Source of the DNA: Vibrio sp. RE88
GTDB taxonomy: Bacteria > Pseudomonadota > Gammaproteobacteria > Enterobacterales > Vibrionaceae
Length of the DNA: 64,000 nt
Assembly (NCBI RefSeq): GCF_013113835.1
Contig: NZ_VTYQ01000003.1
Coordinates: 806,001 to 870,000 of the forward strand
Reading direction: 5' to 3'
Part shown: positions 29,501-39,474 of the stretch, piece after piece
How positions within the stretch are numbered: position 1 is the stretch's first letter
Layout: the number at the start of each line of letters is the position of its first letter
Notes under the pieces: model-generated
Seen by the model: only the letters and a program-made list of their open reading frames with translations
The model's database searches: none
What the model was told of the DNA's origin: nothing
Made by a program: the position numbers and the translations under genes

Positions 29501-29530
29501 GCGGGCGTGTGAGTTACCTCAAACGCCCGC
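29501..29530 (-). other. GNRA-loop hairpin in the dnaK-dnaJ intergenic transcript
   Basis: On the minus-strand RNA, GCGGGCG..UGAG pairs with CUCA..CGCCCGC, giving a 12-pair stem with one mismatch and a GUAA tetraloop. There is no U tract behind it, so it is not a classical terminator. Confidence 0.7.
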
Positions 29531-29561
29531 ATATTACTTTAAGTTAAGTCAGAGTCGAGAA

Positions 29562-31475
29562 TTATTTTTTCTCGTCTTTAACTTCTTCAAACTCAGCGTC
29601 AACAACGTCTTCTTCTTGCTTAGGCTGTTCACCAGCTTCTGCTCCTGCTTGTTGAGCTTGAGCTTGCTGCTGAGCGATTTCCATTAGCTTTTGAGCCGCT
29701 GCCATTAGCGCTTGAACTTTCGCGTCGATAGCTTCTTTATCTTCGCCACCTTTCACTTCTTCAAGTTCAGTAATTGCAGCTTCGATCTTCTCTTTCTCTT
29801 CAGCTGGAAGTGCGTCACCTGCTTCTTCCACTTGCTTACGAGTACCGTGAATCATTTGGTCAGCTTGGTTACGTGCAGTAGCTAGCTCTTCGAACTTCTT
29901 GTCCGCTTCTTTGTTAGCTTCTGCTTCTTGTACCATTTTCTCGATATCTTCGTCGCTTAGACCGCCAGAAGCTTGGATAGTGATCTTCTGCTCTTTACCA
30001 GTCGACTTATCTTTCGCAGATACGTGTAGGATACCATCCGCATCTAAGTCGAAAGTTACTTCGATTTGAGGCATACCACGTGGTGCTGGCTGAATACCTT
30101 CTAGGTTGAATTGACCTAGAGACTTGTTGTACATCGCCTGCTTACGCTCACCTTGAAGAACGTGAATCGTTACCGCATTCTGGTTGTCTTCTGCTGTAGA
30201 GAAAACTTGGTTCGCTTTCGTTGGGATAGTGGTGTTCTTCTCAACTAGCTTAGTCATTACGCCGCCCATAGTCTCGATACCTAGAGACAGAGGAGTAACG
30301 TCTAGTAGAAGTACGTCTTTCACATCACCAGCAAGTACACCACCTTGAACTGCAGCACCCATTGCTACTGCTTCGTCAGGGTTCACGTCTTTACGAGCTT
30401 CTTTACCGAAGAACTCAGCCACTTTCTCTTGAACCATAGGCATACGAGTCTGACCACCTACTAGGATAACGTCAGTGATGTCGCCTACAGATAGGTCTGC
30501 GTCAGCTAGAGCAACTTTTAGAGGCTCAAGAGAACGTTGTACTAGGTCTTCAACTAGAGATTCTAGCTTCGCACGAGTCACTTTAACGTTCATGTGCTTA
30601 GGACCAGTCGCATCTGCAGTCACGTAAGGTAGGTTTACGTCTGTTTGAGAAGTAGAAGAAAGCTCAATTTTCGCTTTTTCTGCTGCTTCTTTAACACGCT
30701 GCATTGCTAGAGGATCGTTCTTAAGATCGATACCTTGCTCTTTCTTGAACTCTTCAACTAGGTAGTTGATCATGCGGTTATCGAAGTCTTCACCACCTAA
30801 GTGAGTGTCACCGTTAGTTGCTAGTACTTCGAACGTTTTTTCGCCTTCAACTTCATCAATCTCGATGATAGAGATATCGAATGTACCACCACCAAGGTCG
30901 TATACAGCGATAGTGCGGTCACCACCTTGCTTGTCTAGACCGTATGCTAGAGCAGCAGCTGTTGGTTCGTTGATGATACGTTTAACTTCTAGACCTGCGA
31001 TACGGCCAGCATCTTTAGTTGCTTGACGCTGAGCATCGTTAAAGTAAGCAGGTACTGTGATAACTGCACCAGTTACTTCCTCACCAAGGAAATCTTCTGC
31101 AGTTTTCTTCATTTTCTTTAGGATTTCAGCAGAAACCTGAGGAGCCGCCATTTTCTGGCCTTGTGCTTCAACCCAAGCATCACCGTTGTCTGCCTTAACA
31201 ATTTTGTAAGGCATGATTTCGATGTCACGCTGTACTTCTTCGTCCTCGAAACGACGACCAATAAGACGCTTAATTGCAAATAGCGTGTTTGTTGGGTTAG
31301 TAACTGCTTGACGTTTTGCAGGTTGACCTACTAGCGTTTCACCGTCTGTGTAACCAATTACCGATGCAGTGGTGCGCTCACCCTCTGCGTTTTCAATTAC
31401 ACGTGGTTTGTCACCGTCTAGAACAGCAACACAAGAGTTAGTAGTACCTAAGTCAATACCAATGATTTTACCCAT
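29562..31475 (-). CDS. dnaK: Chaperone DnaK (Hsp70)
   Basis: DnaK is the ATP-dependent Hsp70 chaperone. The 637-residue protein starts [18 protein letters not shown] with the phosphate-1 loop, has the second nucleotide motif [12 protein letters not shown] (about 193) and the linker VLLLDV (about 388). The substrate-binding domain and a helical lid follow, with a Gln/Ala-rich tail ending in EEVKDEKK. The ribosome binding site GGAG is nine bases before the ATG. Transcription is from the sigma-32 promoter at 31522. GrpE, its exchange factor, is encoded 2 kb upstream. Confidence 0.99.
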   Translation of the reverse strand: MGKIIGIDLGTTNSCVAVLDGDKPRVIENAEGERTTASVIGYTDGETLVGQPAKRQAVTNPTNTLFAIKRLIGRRFEDEEVQRDIEIMPYKIVKADNGDAWVEAQGQKMAAPQVSAEILKKMKKTAEDFLGEEVTGAVITVPAYFNDAQRQATKDAGRIAGLEVKRIINEPTAAALAYGLDKQGGDRTIAVYDLGGGTFDISIIEIDEVEGEKTFEVLATNGDTHLGGEDFDNRMINYLVEEFKKEQGIDLKNDPLAMQRVKEAAEKAKIELSSTSQTDVNLPYVTADATGPKHMNVKVTRAKLESLVEDLVQRSLEPLKVALADADLSVGDITDVILVGGQTRMPMVQEKVAEFFGKEARKDVNPDEAVAMGAAVQGGVLAGDVKDVLLLDVTPLSLGIETMGGVMTKLVEKNTTIPTKANQVFSTAEDNQNAVTIHVLQGERKQAMYNKSLGQFNLEGIQPAPRGMPQIEVTFDLDADGILHVSAKDKSTGKEQKITIQASGGLSDEDIEKMVQEAEANKEADKKFEELATARNQADQMIHGTRKQVEEAGDALPAEEKEKIEAAITELEEVKGGEDKEAIDAKVQALMAAAQKLMEIAQQQAQAQQAGAEAGEQPKQEEDVVDAEFEEVKDEKK

Positions 31476-31521
31476 CAGGCTATCTCCGAATAAATTCTAT
31501 TTTCGTTTTGCTATATCCCCT

Positions 31522-31550
31522 ATGTGGGGATGGAGAATAGGGTTTCAACC
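31522..31550 (-). promoter_or_regulatory. Sigma-32 heat-shock promoter of dnaKJ
   Basis: On the minus strand GGTTGAAA (31543-31550) and CCCCACAT (31522-31529) are separated by 13 bases, close to the consensus CTTGAAA / CCCCATNT. The -10 element lies in an inverted repeat (ATCCCC-ACATA-GGGGAT). This 357-base gap has no gene; a poly-A-rich tract follows from 31620. Confidence 0.88.
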
Positions 31551-31786
31551 CTTACTCACAAACTAAAATAATTTTGTTTGCTTCACTTATGCCCAATAGA
31601 TAAGGGCTGTAAATGGCTTTTCAAGGGAAGAAGTGAAAAAAAGTGAAAAAAGATTTGAGGATAAGCGAATAGACCGGATTTCAAAGTCATGCATTCACTA
31701 AATGGGACCCCGAAACTTACATCTTCATTCCCTAGAATGATAATGCTCGAAACCCGATTCATGTCACTACGGCATGCTAGGAACAA

Positions 31787-31812
31787 AAAGCGAGGCACTT
31801 GGCCTCGCTTTC
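31787..31812 (-). terminator. Terminator of the DAACS symporter gene
   Basis: AAAGCGAGGC / GCCTCGCTTT with loop ACTTG, 20 bases downstream of the symporter stop on the minus strand. Confidence 0.9.
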
Positions 31813-31832
31813 AAATTCCGACACTTTAAAGA

Positions 31833-33110
31833 TTAAGCATTCGCTTGTGCAGGTTGTGCTTCAACTTCAGCTTCGTCTTTACCGATTTCACCCTCTGTTT
31901 TAGCAACAATAGTGTTTACAGCTGTGTCGCCCACTACGTTAGAAGATGTACAGAACATATCGTTGATACGGTCAACTGCGGCGATGATTGCAAGACCTTC
32001 AGGTGGTAAACCTAGTTGGTGAAGAAGAACACCAACCATAACTACACCACCACCAGGAACACCACCAGCACCAATAGATAGAAGCAGGATAGTTAGACCT
32101 AGAGTGAAGACGTCAGCAGTGTTGATTGGCTGACCAAATGCGTTCGCAACAAAGATAGTTGCCAGTGCGATGTAGATCGATACACCAGACATGTTCATTG
32201 TTGCACCAAGTGGTACACCGAAACCTGCCACTGATTTAGAAACTTGAAGTTTCTCAGTCAGAGTGCGCATAGTTACTGGAATAGTCGCGTTAGAGCTAGC
32301 TGTAGATAGAGAGAACAGGATCTGTTCACGAGTTGCACGCAGGAACGTCTTTGGTGAAGTACCTGTCGCGATACCTACTGCCATTGGGTAGAAGATGAAG
32401 ATCCAGAACACTAGCATTGCGACAACAAGTGCTACGTAGCCGGCTACAGACATTAGCGTGTTCGCGTCTAGCGTTGCACCTAATTGAATCATTAGAGCGA
32501 ATACACCGTATGGCGCTAGGCTCATAACTAGACCAACTAGCTTCATCATGATTTCGTTAGCCATCTTGAACGTACGGATCGCAGGGCCACCGCGTGAGTC
32601 AAGTGCTTGAATAGCAAGACCAGTTAGGATTGCCATGAAGATGATTTGCAGCATGTCGCCGTTAGCAAATGCCTGAACAGGGTTGCTCGGTACGATGTTA
32701 ACGACCAGTGAGAAAATGTCAGGTGTTTCAGTCGTCGTCAGCTTAACCGTTTCTGAAATTGTACCCGCTAGATTCGCGTCTGCACCCGGTTGGAAAATAA
32801 GACCAACAGTCAGTGCCGCAGTAATCGCGATGATGGTGTTAAAGATGTATAGGGCAAAAGTTTTACCACCAAGACGACCAAACGCAGTGATGTCTTTTAG
32901 GTCCACAATACCGCACACGATAGAAACGTATACTAGTGGAACAACAAGAAGTTTGATCAGGGATACGAACATACCACCAGCACCTTCTGCGGCACCCAGT
33001 AGGTAAGTGTCAAAGATAGCAATTCCGCTAAACAGGTACTGAATCGCAGTACCAATCAGTAGGCCAGCGAACAAGCCTACAAATATCTTGCTTGAAAGCG
33101 ATTTATCCAT
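31833..33110 (-). CDS. Dicarboxylate/amino acid:cation symporter (DAACS family)
   Basis: A 425-residue inner-membrane symporter of the GltP/DctA family, which imports glutamate, aspartate or C4-dicarboxylates with Na+ or protons. It has eight or so helices. The conserved serine-rich hairpin FSLSTASSNATIPVTMRTL (about 275-293), GATMNMSGVSIYIALATIF (about 308-326) and the PGGGVVMVG loop near 355 form the substrate site. I place the start at ATG 33110 because GGAG is seven bases upstream; ATG 33113 is only four away. Substrate cannot be assigned. It is monocistronic. Confidence 0.92.
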   Translation of the reverse strand: MDKSLSSKIFVGLFAGLLIGTAIQYLFSGIAIFDTYLLGAAEGAGGMFVSLIKLLVVPLVYVSIVCGIVDLKDITAFGRLGGKTFALYIFNTIIAITAALTVGLIFQPGADANLAGTISETVKLTTTETPDIFSLVVNIVPSNPVQAFANGDMLQIIFMAILTGLAIQALDSRGGPAIRTFKMANEIMMKLVGLVMSLAPYGVFALMIQLGATLDANTLMSVAGYVALVVAMLVFWIFIFYPMAVGIATGTSPKTFLRATREQILFSLSTASSNATIPVTMRTLTEKLQVSKSVAGFGVPLGATMNMSGVSIYIALATIFVANAFGQPINTADVFTLGLTILLLSIGAGGVPGGGVVMVGVLLHQLGLPPEGLAIIAAVDRINDMFCTSSNVVGDTAVNTIVAKTEGEIGKDEAEVEAQPAQANA

Positions 33111-33343
33111 CATTCATCTCCAGAATGTTGTGTTTGTATTTTATGATTTTATAGTTTATTCCGCCGAGTTTTACGGCAGAGTTCGCACATAATACACACA
33201 AAAGTTACAAAATAAAGTATTTGTTTACGATAATGTTACATATTTCTAATCGGAAATTAATTTTCGTATAAACTTTAACCCAAGAATAATTCACTAGATC
33301 AATGTGTTAATTTGGCCATTCTGAGAGCTCTGACGAGATCAAA

Positions 33344-33372
33344 AAAAGAGAGGCTAAAGCCTCTCTTTTTTA
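33344..33372 (-). terminator. Terminator of grpE
   Basis: AAAGAGAGGC / GCCTCTCTTT with loop TAAA. On the minus strand a T tract follows. Confidence 0.92.
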
Positions 33373-33397
33373 AGTTTAATCAGTTTGGATTAAGCAG

Positions 33398-34003
33398 TTA
33401 TTTTGCTACCATCACCATGGCAGGACGAATAACACGACCATTCAGCTCGTAGCCTTTCTGCATAACAAACATCACAGTGTTTGACTCATGATCTGGGCTT
33501 TCTTGAATAGACATCGCCTGATGCATTTCAGGGTTGAACGCTTCACCTTCTGGGTTAATTTCCTTCAGGCCAAATTTCGCAACAGCATCAACAAACGTTT
33601 TATGCGTCAGCTCTACACCTTCAACAATTGGCTTCACCGCTTCGTTGTCTGTATCCGCAGCCTGGATCGCTCGCTCTAGGTTGTCGATAACAGGTAGTAG
33701 CTCTTCCGCAAACTTGTTCAATGCGTATTTACGAGCTTTGTCAATTTCCGTCTCGGTACGACGGCGCATGTTTTCAACTTCCGCCTTAGCACGCAGAACA
33801 GAATCTTGCTGCTCTTTGACTTTAGCTTCACTTGAAAGAAGTGCTGCTTCAAGCTGAGCAATCTTAGACTCTTGTTCGTCTTGTTCAGTTGCTTCGTTCC
33901 ATTCGATATCAGCGTCAGTACCTACAACTTCTGCTTCAACTTCTTGCGCAGTGTCTTGCTGCTGTAGCTCTTCTTCTTTGATCTTGTTTTCTTCGTTGCT
34001 CAT
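33398..34003 (-). CDS. grpE: GrpE nucleotide exchange factor
   Basis: GrpE releases ADP from DnaK. The 201-residue protein has an acidic N-terminus (about 1-45), a long helix (about 45-115, [29 protein letters not shown]) used for dimerisation, and the C-terminal beta domain ending in RPAMVMVAK. Start ATG 34003 (MSNEENK) has the site CTGGAGATATC upstream. It is divergent from nadK, with 144 bases between them holding a sigma-32 promoter and an 11-pair hairpin in the 5' leader. Confidence 0.97.
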   Translation of the reverse strand: MSNEENKIKEEELQQQDTAQEVEAEVVGTDADIEWNEATEQDEQESKIAQLEAALLSSEAKVKEQQDSVLRAKAEVENMRRRTETEIDKARKYALNKFAEELLPVIDNLERAIQAADTDNEAVKPIVEGVELTHKTFVDAVAKFGLKEINPEGEAFNPEMHQAMSIQESPDHESNTVMFVMQKGYELNGRVIRPAMVMVAK

Positions 34004-34028
34004 GATATCTCCAGAATTCAATTCCATC

Positions 34029-34065
34029 TGTATCTAAACCGTCACGTTTATCGCGTTTAGATACA
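34029..34065 (-). other. Perfect 11-base hairpin in the grpE leader
   Basis: TGTATCTAAAC (34029-34039) is a perfect inverted repeat of GTTTAGATACA (34055-34065) with a 15-base loop. It lies between the grpE promoter and its ribosome binding site. Confidence 0.7.
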
Positions 34066-34098
34066 TAAAAATTCGCATAAATAGCTAACTTGCCATTA

Positions 34099-34126
34099 TT
34101 ATGGGGATGAAGATTGTCGAATCAAG
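34099..34126 (-). promoter_or_regulatory. Sigma-32 heat-shock promoter of grpE
   Basis: On the minus strand CTTGAT (34121-34126) and CCCCATAA (34099-34106) are spaced 14 bases apart, matching the heat-shock consensus. Confidence 0.88.
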
Positions 34127-34147
34127 CCTATTTAGTGCGGAAAACCT

Positions 34148-35032
34148 ATGAAAAAGCCTTTTGAAGTGATCGCCATCATTGGTAAACCCCGAGATCAGCA
34201 AGCCATTCAGACTCATAGAGAGCTTTATATCTGGCTTCAATCGGAAGGGTATCAGGTTTTTATTGACGACAGACTGGCTGAAATTCTAGACGACGTACCA
34301 AGTGAACATTTTGCGAGCCTGATTCAGTTAGGCAAAGCCGCCGATCTCGCCATTGTCGTTGGCGGGGATGGCAATATGCTTGGTGCCGCAAGAGTCCTGT
34401 CTCGATTTAATATTTCGGTTATCGGTGTCAACCGAGGCAATCTTGGCTTTCTCACCGATCTCAATCCAGAAGATTTTCAGTCGGCGCTGAAGAAAGTCCT
34501 CGCAGGTGAGTTCATCGAAGAAGAGCGCTTTTTACTGGAAGCGGAAGTCCATCGCCACGGTCAGATAAAAAGCCACAACGCTGCATTGAATGAAGCGGTG
34601 CTACACCCAGGCCAAGTTGCCCATATGATCGAGTTTGAGGTGTATATAGATGAAAGTTTTGCCTTTTCACTACGAGCGGATGGGCTGATCGTTTCAACTC
34701 CAACAGGCTCAACAGCCTATTCATTGTCCGGTGGCGGCCCGATTCTGTCACCGAGCCTTAATGCAATTTCGCTCGTTCCTATGTTCCCCCATACATTATC
34801 GAGCCGCCCGTTGGTTGTTGATAGTAAGCGTCGTATCAAATTGGTTGTTTCACCGGATAACCGTGGCACCCAAGAAGTGGGTTGTGATGGACAAGTTTCT
34901 TTACCTGTCTCACCGGGTGACGAAATCCACATCTACCAGAGCCCTAATGTTCTTAAGCTCATTCATCCTAAAGACTACAGCTACTATCATGTATTGCGGA
35001 ACAAACTAGGCTGGTCGAGCAAATTGTTCTAA
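34148..35032 (+). CDS. nadK: NAD kinase
   Basis: NadK phosphorylates NAD to NADP, the only bacterial route to NADP. The 294-residue protein has the catalytic [11 protein letters not shown] (about 75-85), [11 protein letters not shown] (about 98) and [17 protein letters not shown] (about 184-200), the three family motifs. The grpE-nadK-recN arrangement is widespread in gamma-proteobacteria. ATG 34148 starts the recognised family N-terminus [16 protein letters not shown] terminator follows 14 bases after the stop. Confidence 0.98.
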   Translation: MKKPFEVIAIIGKPRDQQAIQTHRELYIWLQSEGYQVFIDDRLAEILDDVPSEHFASLIQLGKAADLAIVVGGDGNMLGAARVLSRFNISVIGVNRGNLGFLTDLNPEDFQSALKKVLAGEFIEEERFLLEAEVHRHGQIKSHNAALNEAVLHPGQVAHMIEFEVYIDESFAFSLRADGLIVSTPTGSTAYSLSGGGPILSPSLNAISLVPMFPHTLSSRPLVVDSKRRIKLVVSPDNRGTQEVGCDGQVSLPVSPGDEIHIYQSPNVLKLIHPKDYSYYHVLRNKLGWSSKLF

Positions 35033-35046
35033 TTGAGAAAAGTTTT

Positions 35047-35077
35047 AAGGGTTGACGAAAAGCGTCAGCCCTTTTTG
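35047..35077 (+). terminator. Terminator of nadK
   Basis: AAGGGTTGACG / CGTCAGCCCTT with loop AAAAG, followed by TTTTTG. It closely resembles the terminator behind bamE at 37520. Confidence 0.9.
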
Positions 35078-35173
35078 TTTAAAGCCTTCGTAACGCAACG
35101 GCTCCCACTCAACAATCACACCAGCAAAGCACACTCCTGATCCCGCTCACAAAAATTTTCATCACCACCTTTA

Positions 35174-35211
35174 CTGTATAAAGAAACAGTATATACTGTT
35201 TTCTTATACAG
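35174..35211. promoter_or_regulatory. Two LexA (SOS) boxes in front of recN
   Basis: CTGTATAAAGAAACAG (35174-35189) and CTGTTTTCTTATACAG (35196-35211) both fit CTGT-N8-ACAG exactly. They lie 29 to 66 bases before the recN start. Confidence 0.93.
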
Positions 35212-35239
35212 TATTGTTCATTTAAACAGGTACAACAAA

Positions 35240-36904
35240 ATGCTGGCTCATCTAAGTGTTAATAATTTCGCTATTGTTAAATCTCTACAGCTGGAGCTAT
35301 CTCACGGCATGACCACCATCACCGGAGAAACTGGTGCGGGTAAATCTATTGCAATTGACGCTTTAGGTCTTTGCTTAGGTGGTCGGGCGGAAGCCGGCAT
35401 GGTACGTCAGGGGGAAGAGAAAACCGAAGTCAGTGCGGCCTTTTCCCTTGAGAACAACATTCACGCAACGCGTTGGCTAGAAGATAACGATCTGCTGGAA
35501 GGTAGTGACTGTATCTTGCGTCGCATCATCAATAAAGAAGGCCGTTCAAGAGCCTTTATTAATGGCAGCCCGGTACCACTTTCTCAACTAAAAACTCTTG
35601 GGCAATTACTGATCAATATCCATGGTCAGCATGCGCACCATCAACTAATGAAAAGTGACTACCAGATGGCCATGCTGGACCAATATGCAGGCCATACAAA
35701 CCTTTTAAAAGGTACTCGTAACGCCTACCAAAATTGGCGCCAGACCGATAACAACCTTAAGCAGTTAAAAGAAAATAGTGCAGCTAACCTTGCACAAAAA
35801 CAACTGCTTGAATACCAAATCAAAGAGCTTAACGAGCTCTCTCTTGGCGAGGATGAATATGAAGAACTCGAACAGGAACACAAAAGATTGTCTAACAGCG
35901 GAGAACTCGCCGCCACCTGCCAACAAGCCATCGAGCTTATTTACGAAGGTGAAGAAGTTAATGCGCTTGGTATTCTCCAATCAGCCAGTAGCTCCCTGAT
36001 CCAGCTTGCTGAATTGGATGAAGCGCTTGCAGAACTGCCAAACATGCTCTCAGAAGCCATCATCCAAATCGAAGAAGCCAATAGTGAATTGCGTGGCTAT
36101 CTCGACAACATAGATGTTGATCCTGCTCGTATGGCGTTTGTTGAAGATCGATTCTCAAAAGTCATGTCGATGGCGCGTAAACATCATGTACTTCCAGATG
36201 AGCTATATCAGCATCACCAAGATTTGTTGTCACAAATCGAGGCTTTAGATTGCTCCGATGAAAAGCTGGAAGAATTAGAGCGAGCAGTTGAAGCCAAGTA
36301 TCAGACTTTCCTGACCTCAGCGGAAAAGCTTCACAAATCTCGCTGTCGCTACGCTAAAGAGCTCAACAAGCTTATCACTGCTAGCATGCACGAGCTCAGC
36401 ATGGAAAAAGCACAATTCTGTATTGAAGTGGATAAGCAGTGTACTCACCCTTCTCCACTCGGAATGGATAATGTCTGTTTTGTGGTCTCAACCAACCCAG
36501 GTCAGCCTATGCAGCCTATCGCAAAAGTAGCGTCTGGTGGTGAGCTGTCACGAATCTCTCTAGCGATTCAAGTCATTACAGCACAGAAAGTCGATACCCC
36601 AAGTTTGATCTTCGATGAAGTCGACGTGGGCATCAGTGGGCCAACTGCCGCTGTCGTCGGGAAAATGCTGCGTAAGCTTGGTGAATCAACTCAAGTTCTG
36701 TGTGTCACTCACCTGCCTCAGGTTGCGGGATGCGGCCATCAACAGCTCTTTGTGGCTAAACAAACTAAAGCCGGAAAAACAGAAACTCAGATGCATACGC
36801 TGGATAACGAGCAGCGCGTATCCGAGTTGGCCCGATTGCTTGGCGGCAGTGAAATTACAGAGTCAACCTTGGCGAATGCAAAAGAGTTACTGATTGCGGC
36901 TTGA
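35240..36904 (+). CDS. recN: DNA repair protein RecN
   Basis: RecN is an SMC-like ATPase that acts in recombinational repair of double-strand breaks. The 554-residue protein has Walker A GETGAGKS (about 30-37) and a Walker B/signature region near the end ([12 protein letters not shown] about 435, then [11 protein letters not shown] about 455). The two halves are joined by a coiled coil (about 170-385). The ATG at 35240 is followed by [15 protein letters not shown], the family start. Two LexA boxes make it part of the SOS response. Confidence 0.97.
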   Translation: MLAHLSVNNFAIVKSLQLELSHGMTTITGETGAGKSIAIDALGLCLGGRAEAGMVRQGEEKTEVSAAFSLENNIHATRWLEDNDLLEGSDCILRRIINKEGRSRAFINGSPVPLSQLKTLGQLLINIHGQHAHHQLMKSDYQMAMLDQYAGHTNLLKGTRNAYQNWRQTDNNLKQLKENSAANLAQKQLLEYQIKELNELSLGEDEYEELEQEHKRLSNSGELAATCQQAIELIYEGEEVNALGILQSASSSLIQLAELDEALAELPNMLSEAIIQIEEANSELRGYLDNIDVDPARMAFVEDRFSKVMSMARKHHVLPDELYQHHQDLLSQIEALDCSDEKLEELERAVEAKYQTFLTSAEKLHKSRCRYAKELNKLITASMHELSMEKAQFCIEVDKQCTHPSPLGMDNVCFVVSTNPGQPMQPIAKVASGGELSRISLAIQVITAQKVDTPSLIFDEVDVGISGPTAAVVGKMLRKLGESTQVLCVTHLPQVAGCGHQQLFVAKQTKAGKTETQMHTLDNEQRVSELARLLGGSEITESTLANAKELLIAA

Positions 36905-37093
36905 TAGAGTCTACGGCTGATTCTCAACTTAGCGCCAAAGTTCCTACTTAGGGGAATTTTGGTACGAGTTTGCAACTAAATTCAAAAATCGTGGTCTGAA
37001 ACAGTTCAAAACAAGATGAGCTTTTTACATTAGCGCTCAGCTTGTTTATTATCAGCCCAATTTGAGAAATATCCGTTACAAGAATTTATCCGT

Positions 37094-37453
37094 ATGCAAT
37101 TGAAAAAGTGGCTAATCGCTGTACCACTCTCTATGACACTGTTGACTGGCTGCTCTTTGGTAGAAAAGCTGGTATATCGAATTGACATCAACCAAGGTAA
37201 CTATGTTGAACAACAAGCCGTCGATCAACTGAAGTTTGGTATGACCAAAGAGCAGGTACGCTTCGTGATGGGCTCACCAATGCTAATTGAAAACGGTTAT
37301 CCTGATACTTGGTACTACATTTACCACCATACCGAAGGGCACAAAGATTCGGTGCAGAAGGACTTGATCGTCAATTTCAACGATAAAGGCCAATTGGTCG
37401 ATGTGACTGGAGACTTCCCACCTAGCTCTGATTTCTTTGAAGGAATCAATTAA
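37094..37453 (+). CDS. bamE: Outer-membrane assembly lipoprotein BamE (SmpA)
   Basis: BamE is a small lipoprotein of the BAM complex that inserts beta-barrel proteins into the outer membrane. The 119-residue protein has a signal peptide with lipobox LTGC (Cys19), the SmpA/OmlA domain (about 40-115) with QGNYVEQ and [17 protein letters not shown], and the conserved [12 protein letters not shown]. Its position between recN and ratB is the usual one. It is followed directly by a heptanucleotide repeat and a terminator. Confidence 0.97.
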   Translation: MQLKKWLIAVPLSMTLLTGCSLVEKLVYRIDINQGNYVEQQAVDQLKFGMTKEQVRFVMGSPMLIENGYPDTWYYIYHHTEGHKDSVQKDLIVNFNDKGQLVDVTGDFPPSSDFFEGIN

Positions 37454-37454
37454 G

Positions 37455-37510
37455 GAAGCGAGAAGCGAGAAGCGAGAAGCGAGAAGCGAGAAGCGAGAAG
37501 CGAGAAGCGA
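37455..37510. repeat. Eight tandem copies of GAAGCGA
   Basis: The heptamer GAAGCGA repeats eight times without error from 37455 to 37510, beginning two bases after the bamE stop and ending at GAAAG, ten bases before a terminator stem. Confidence 0.95.
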
Positions 37511-37519
37511 GAAAGTTTT

Positions 37520-37550
37520 AAGGGTTGGCGCATAGCGTCAACCCTTTTGT
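37520..37550 (+). terminator. Terminator of bamE
   Basis: AAGGGTTGGCG / AGCGTCAACCCTT (with one G-T pair), followed by TTGTTTT. The sequence is nearly the same as the nadK terminator. Confidence 0.88.
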
Positions 37551-37607
37551 TTTAGCATTAAGTAAATCAACCAGAAGAAAGGTGATTATCTTAAAAGCTA
37601 ATTACGC

Positions 37608-37961
37608 TCAATCTTCCTTCCTAAGTGGATTCTTTTTACCGCCAGTGACTGGGTCTGCTGCCCCTGATTCTTTGGCTTGCTCAGCGCGTTTACGGCGAAT
37701 TTCTTTCGGGTCTGCAAGCAGTGGGCGATAAATTTCAATACGGTCTTTATCACGAATCGTAGCGTTGAGCTTCACGTTGCGGCTGAACACTCCCACTTTG
37801 TTCTTGGTCAGATCAATTTCTGGGTATTGCTCTAAAACACCAGATTCTTTAATGATCTCCTCAACCGTCATCGACTTATTGACCACTAAGGTATATACCC
37901 GTTGCTCTAATGGGAGAGCGTAAACCACTTCAACGTGGATCATATCAGACTCAATACTCAT
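37608..37961 (-). CDS. ratB: RatB / RnfH-family ubiquitin-like protein
   Basis: A 117-residue protein of the RnfH family (beta-grasp fold, like ubiquitin), with [18 protein letters not shown] near the N-terminus and the conserved [19 protein letters not shown] near the end. RatB is coded with RatA in the E. coli ratAB operon, and its function is unknown. I chose ATG 37961, which overlaps the ratA end by 11 bases. The last 20 residues are basic and probably disordered. Confidence 0.85.
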   Translation of the reverse strand: MSIESDMIHVEVVYALPLEQRVYTLVVNKSMTVEEIIKESGVLEQYPEIDLTKNKVGVFSRNVKLNATIRDKDRIEIYRPLLADPKEIRRKRAEQAKESGAADPVTGGKKNPLRKED

Positions 37962-38394
37962 AGCACGGATAAACCTGTTTAGCGCGTTGAGTAAACGCAT
38001 TCACCATATTGCTGGTAAGCTCGTTAAAAATCTTACCAAAAGCCATTTCGATCATTTTGCTGGAAAATTCAAACTCTAACTTAAGCTCAACTTTGCAGGC
38101 TTTATCGTCTAAGGCAGTAAAAAACCAACCCCCTTTCAATGTCTTAAAAGGGCCGTCAACCAAATTCATTAAGATCGCTTCACCACTGACGAGCTCATTT
38201 GAAGTGGTAAACGTTTTACTGATGCCCGCTTTCGAAACGTCAACGGAAGCAACCATGGCAGAACCACTGGATTCAATCACTCGGGAGCCTGAACAACCGG
38301 GTAAAAATTCAGGATAACTGGCTACATCATTTACCAGCTTAAACATCTGTTCAGCACTGAACGATACCAGCGCAGAACGGCTGACTTGCTTCAT
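37951..38394 (-). CDS. ratA: RatA family protein (START/Coq10 domain)
   Basis: A 147-residue protein with the START-like Coq10 fold ([21 protein letters not shown] near 19, and [21 protein letters not shown] near 110). E. coli RatA was described as a toxin that blocks 50S-30S joining; a role like the mitochondrial ubiquinone carrier Coq10 is also proposed, and I cannot choose between them. It is divergent from smpB, a conserved arrangement. RatB overlaps its 3' end. Confidence 0.9.
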   Translation of the reverse strand: MKQVSRSALVSFSAEQMFKLVNDVASYPEFLPGCSGSRVIESSGSAMVASVDVSKAGISKTFTTSNELVSGEAILMNLVDGPFKTLKGGWFFTALDDKACKVELKLEFEFSSKMIEMAFGKIFNELTSNMVNAFTQRAKQVYPCYEY

Positions 38395-38512
38395 ATAGAC
38401 TCCTCATAGCGCACACCTAAACAGCAGGCATGTACCAATTTTACTTTTATTTGCACTCAGCGCAAATAAAGGGATTTCCTAACTAAGTTCCTGACCGTAT
38501 AATGCAGCCATT

Positions 38513-38998
38513 ATGGCAAAGAAAAAATCGAAACAAAAAGCGGGTAGCAATACCATCGCTGTCAATAAGAAAGCTCGCCACGAATATTTCATTGATGATG
38601 AAATCGAAGCTGGCATGGAGCTTCAAGGCTGGGAAGTTAAAGCACTTCGTGAAGGCAAAGCAAACATCGCAGAAAGTTACGTATTTATGCGAGATGGTGA
38701 AGCCTTTGTGAGTGGTATGACTATTACTCCTCTTAACCAAGCATCGACACACGTTGTGGCGAACCCTACACGTGTTCGTAAACTACTGATGAGCCGTCGT
38801 GAGCTTGATAACCTTTTTGGTCGAATTAACCGTGAAGGTATGACGCTTGCTGCACTCTCGCTCTACTGGTCTCGCTCTTGGGTGAAGATGAAAATCGGTG
38901 TAGCAAAAGGTAAGAAGCTGCACGATAAACGTACTGATCTGAAAGAAAAAGATTGGGCGAGAGAAAAAGCTCGCGTAATGAAGAGTTCGCTGCGCTAA
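38513..38998 (+). CDS. smpB: tmRNA-binding protein SmpB
   Basis: SmpB carries tmRNA to stalled ribosomes in trans-translation. The 161-residue protein has the OB-fold core ([37 protein letters not shown]) and the basic C-terminal tail ([16 protein letters not shown]) that enters the mRNA channel. The tmRNA gene ssrA starts 68 bases after its stop, so both parts of the rescue system are adjacent. Confidence 0.98.
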   Translation: MAKKKSKQKAGSNTIAVNKKARHEYFIDDEIEAGMELQGWEVKALREGKANIAESYVFMRDGEAFVSGMTITPLNQASTHVVANPTRVRKLLMSRRELDNLFGRINREGMTLAALSLYWSRSWVKMKIGVAKGKKLHDKRTDLKEKDWAREKARVMKSSLR

Positions 38999-39023
38999 TA
39001 TTGAGCACTTAAACGCACAAGTC

Positions 39024-39051
39024 TAGACAGGTTACGCTTTTCTGGTACTAT
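39024..39051 (+). promoter_or_regulatory. Promoter of ssrA
   Basis: TAGACA (39024-39029) and TACTAT (39046-39051) are 16 bases apart, 15 bases before the mature tmRNA 5' end. Confidence 0.6.
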
Positions 39052-39065
39052 GCGAAGAACACTTT

Positions 39066-39432
39066 GGGGCTGATTTAGGATTCGACAGGAATTTTGCAGT
39101 CTGAGGTGCATGCCGTGGGGCGGTTGGCCACGTAAAAAGCCGCAAAAAAATAGTCGCAAACGACGAAAACTACGCACTAGCAGCTTAATAACCTGCTCAG
39201 AGCTCTCTCGCCCTAGCTTCCGCACGTAAGACGGGGACCAACGAGAGATCAAACCCAAACGCGCTAGCCCGGATTCTCCCGCCTGAGAGATGAACGGCGA
39301 AATTTAATTCAGGATAGTCACTTACTGGCGTGTCGGTTCGCAGGTACTTGGTGAATTTAAAGATCGACTAAGCATGTAGTACCAATGATGAATGGTTTTT
39401 GGACGCGGGTTCAACTCCCGCCAGCTCCACCA
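39066..39432 (+). ncRNA. ssrA: Transfer-messenger RNA
   Basis: The 367-base gene begins GGGGCTGATTTAGGATTCGAC and ends with a tRNA-Ala-like arm and encoded CCA. The tag frame starts with GCA at 39156 and reads ANDENYALAA, ending in TAA at 39186-39188, the same tag as in E. coli. The 3' end, often used by integrating islands, leads straight into a terminator; no integrase or repeated 3' end follows. Confidence 0.98.
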
Positions 39433-39442
39433 AACGTTTGGA

Positions 39443-39474
39443 AAGGCCCAGCTCTTACGAGTTGGGCCTTTTTG
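39443..39474 (+). terminator. Terminator of ssrA
   Basis: AAGGCCCAGCTC / GAGTTGGGCCTT around TTAC, followed by TTTTTG, ten bases after the CCA end. Confidence 0.93.

Noticed and set aside
37601..38394. ratAB as a toxin-antitoxin pair
   Set aside because: RatB has a ubiquitin-like fold and is not a known antitoxin; RatA is a Coq10-type protein conserved as a core gene, so a classical TA module is not supported.
39021..39028. GTCTAGAC in the ssrA promoter, the same core as in the phn palindromes
   Set aside because: The flanks (CAA/AGG) do not give the CTTG...CAAG arms and the site is part of the -35 region; an 8-base palindrome is expected by chance in a window of this size.
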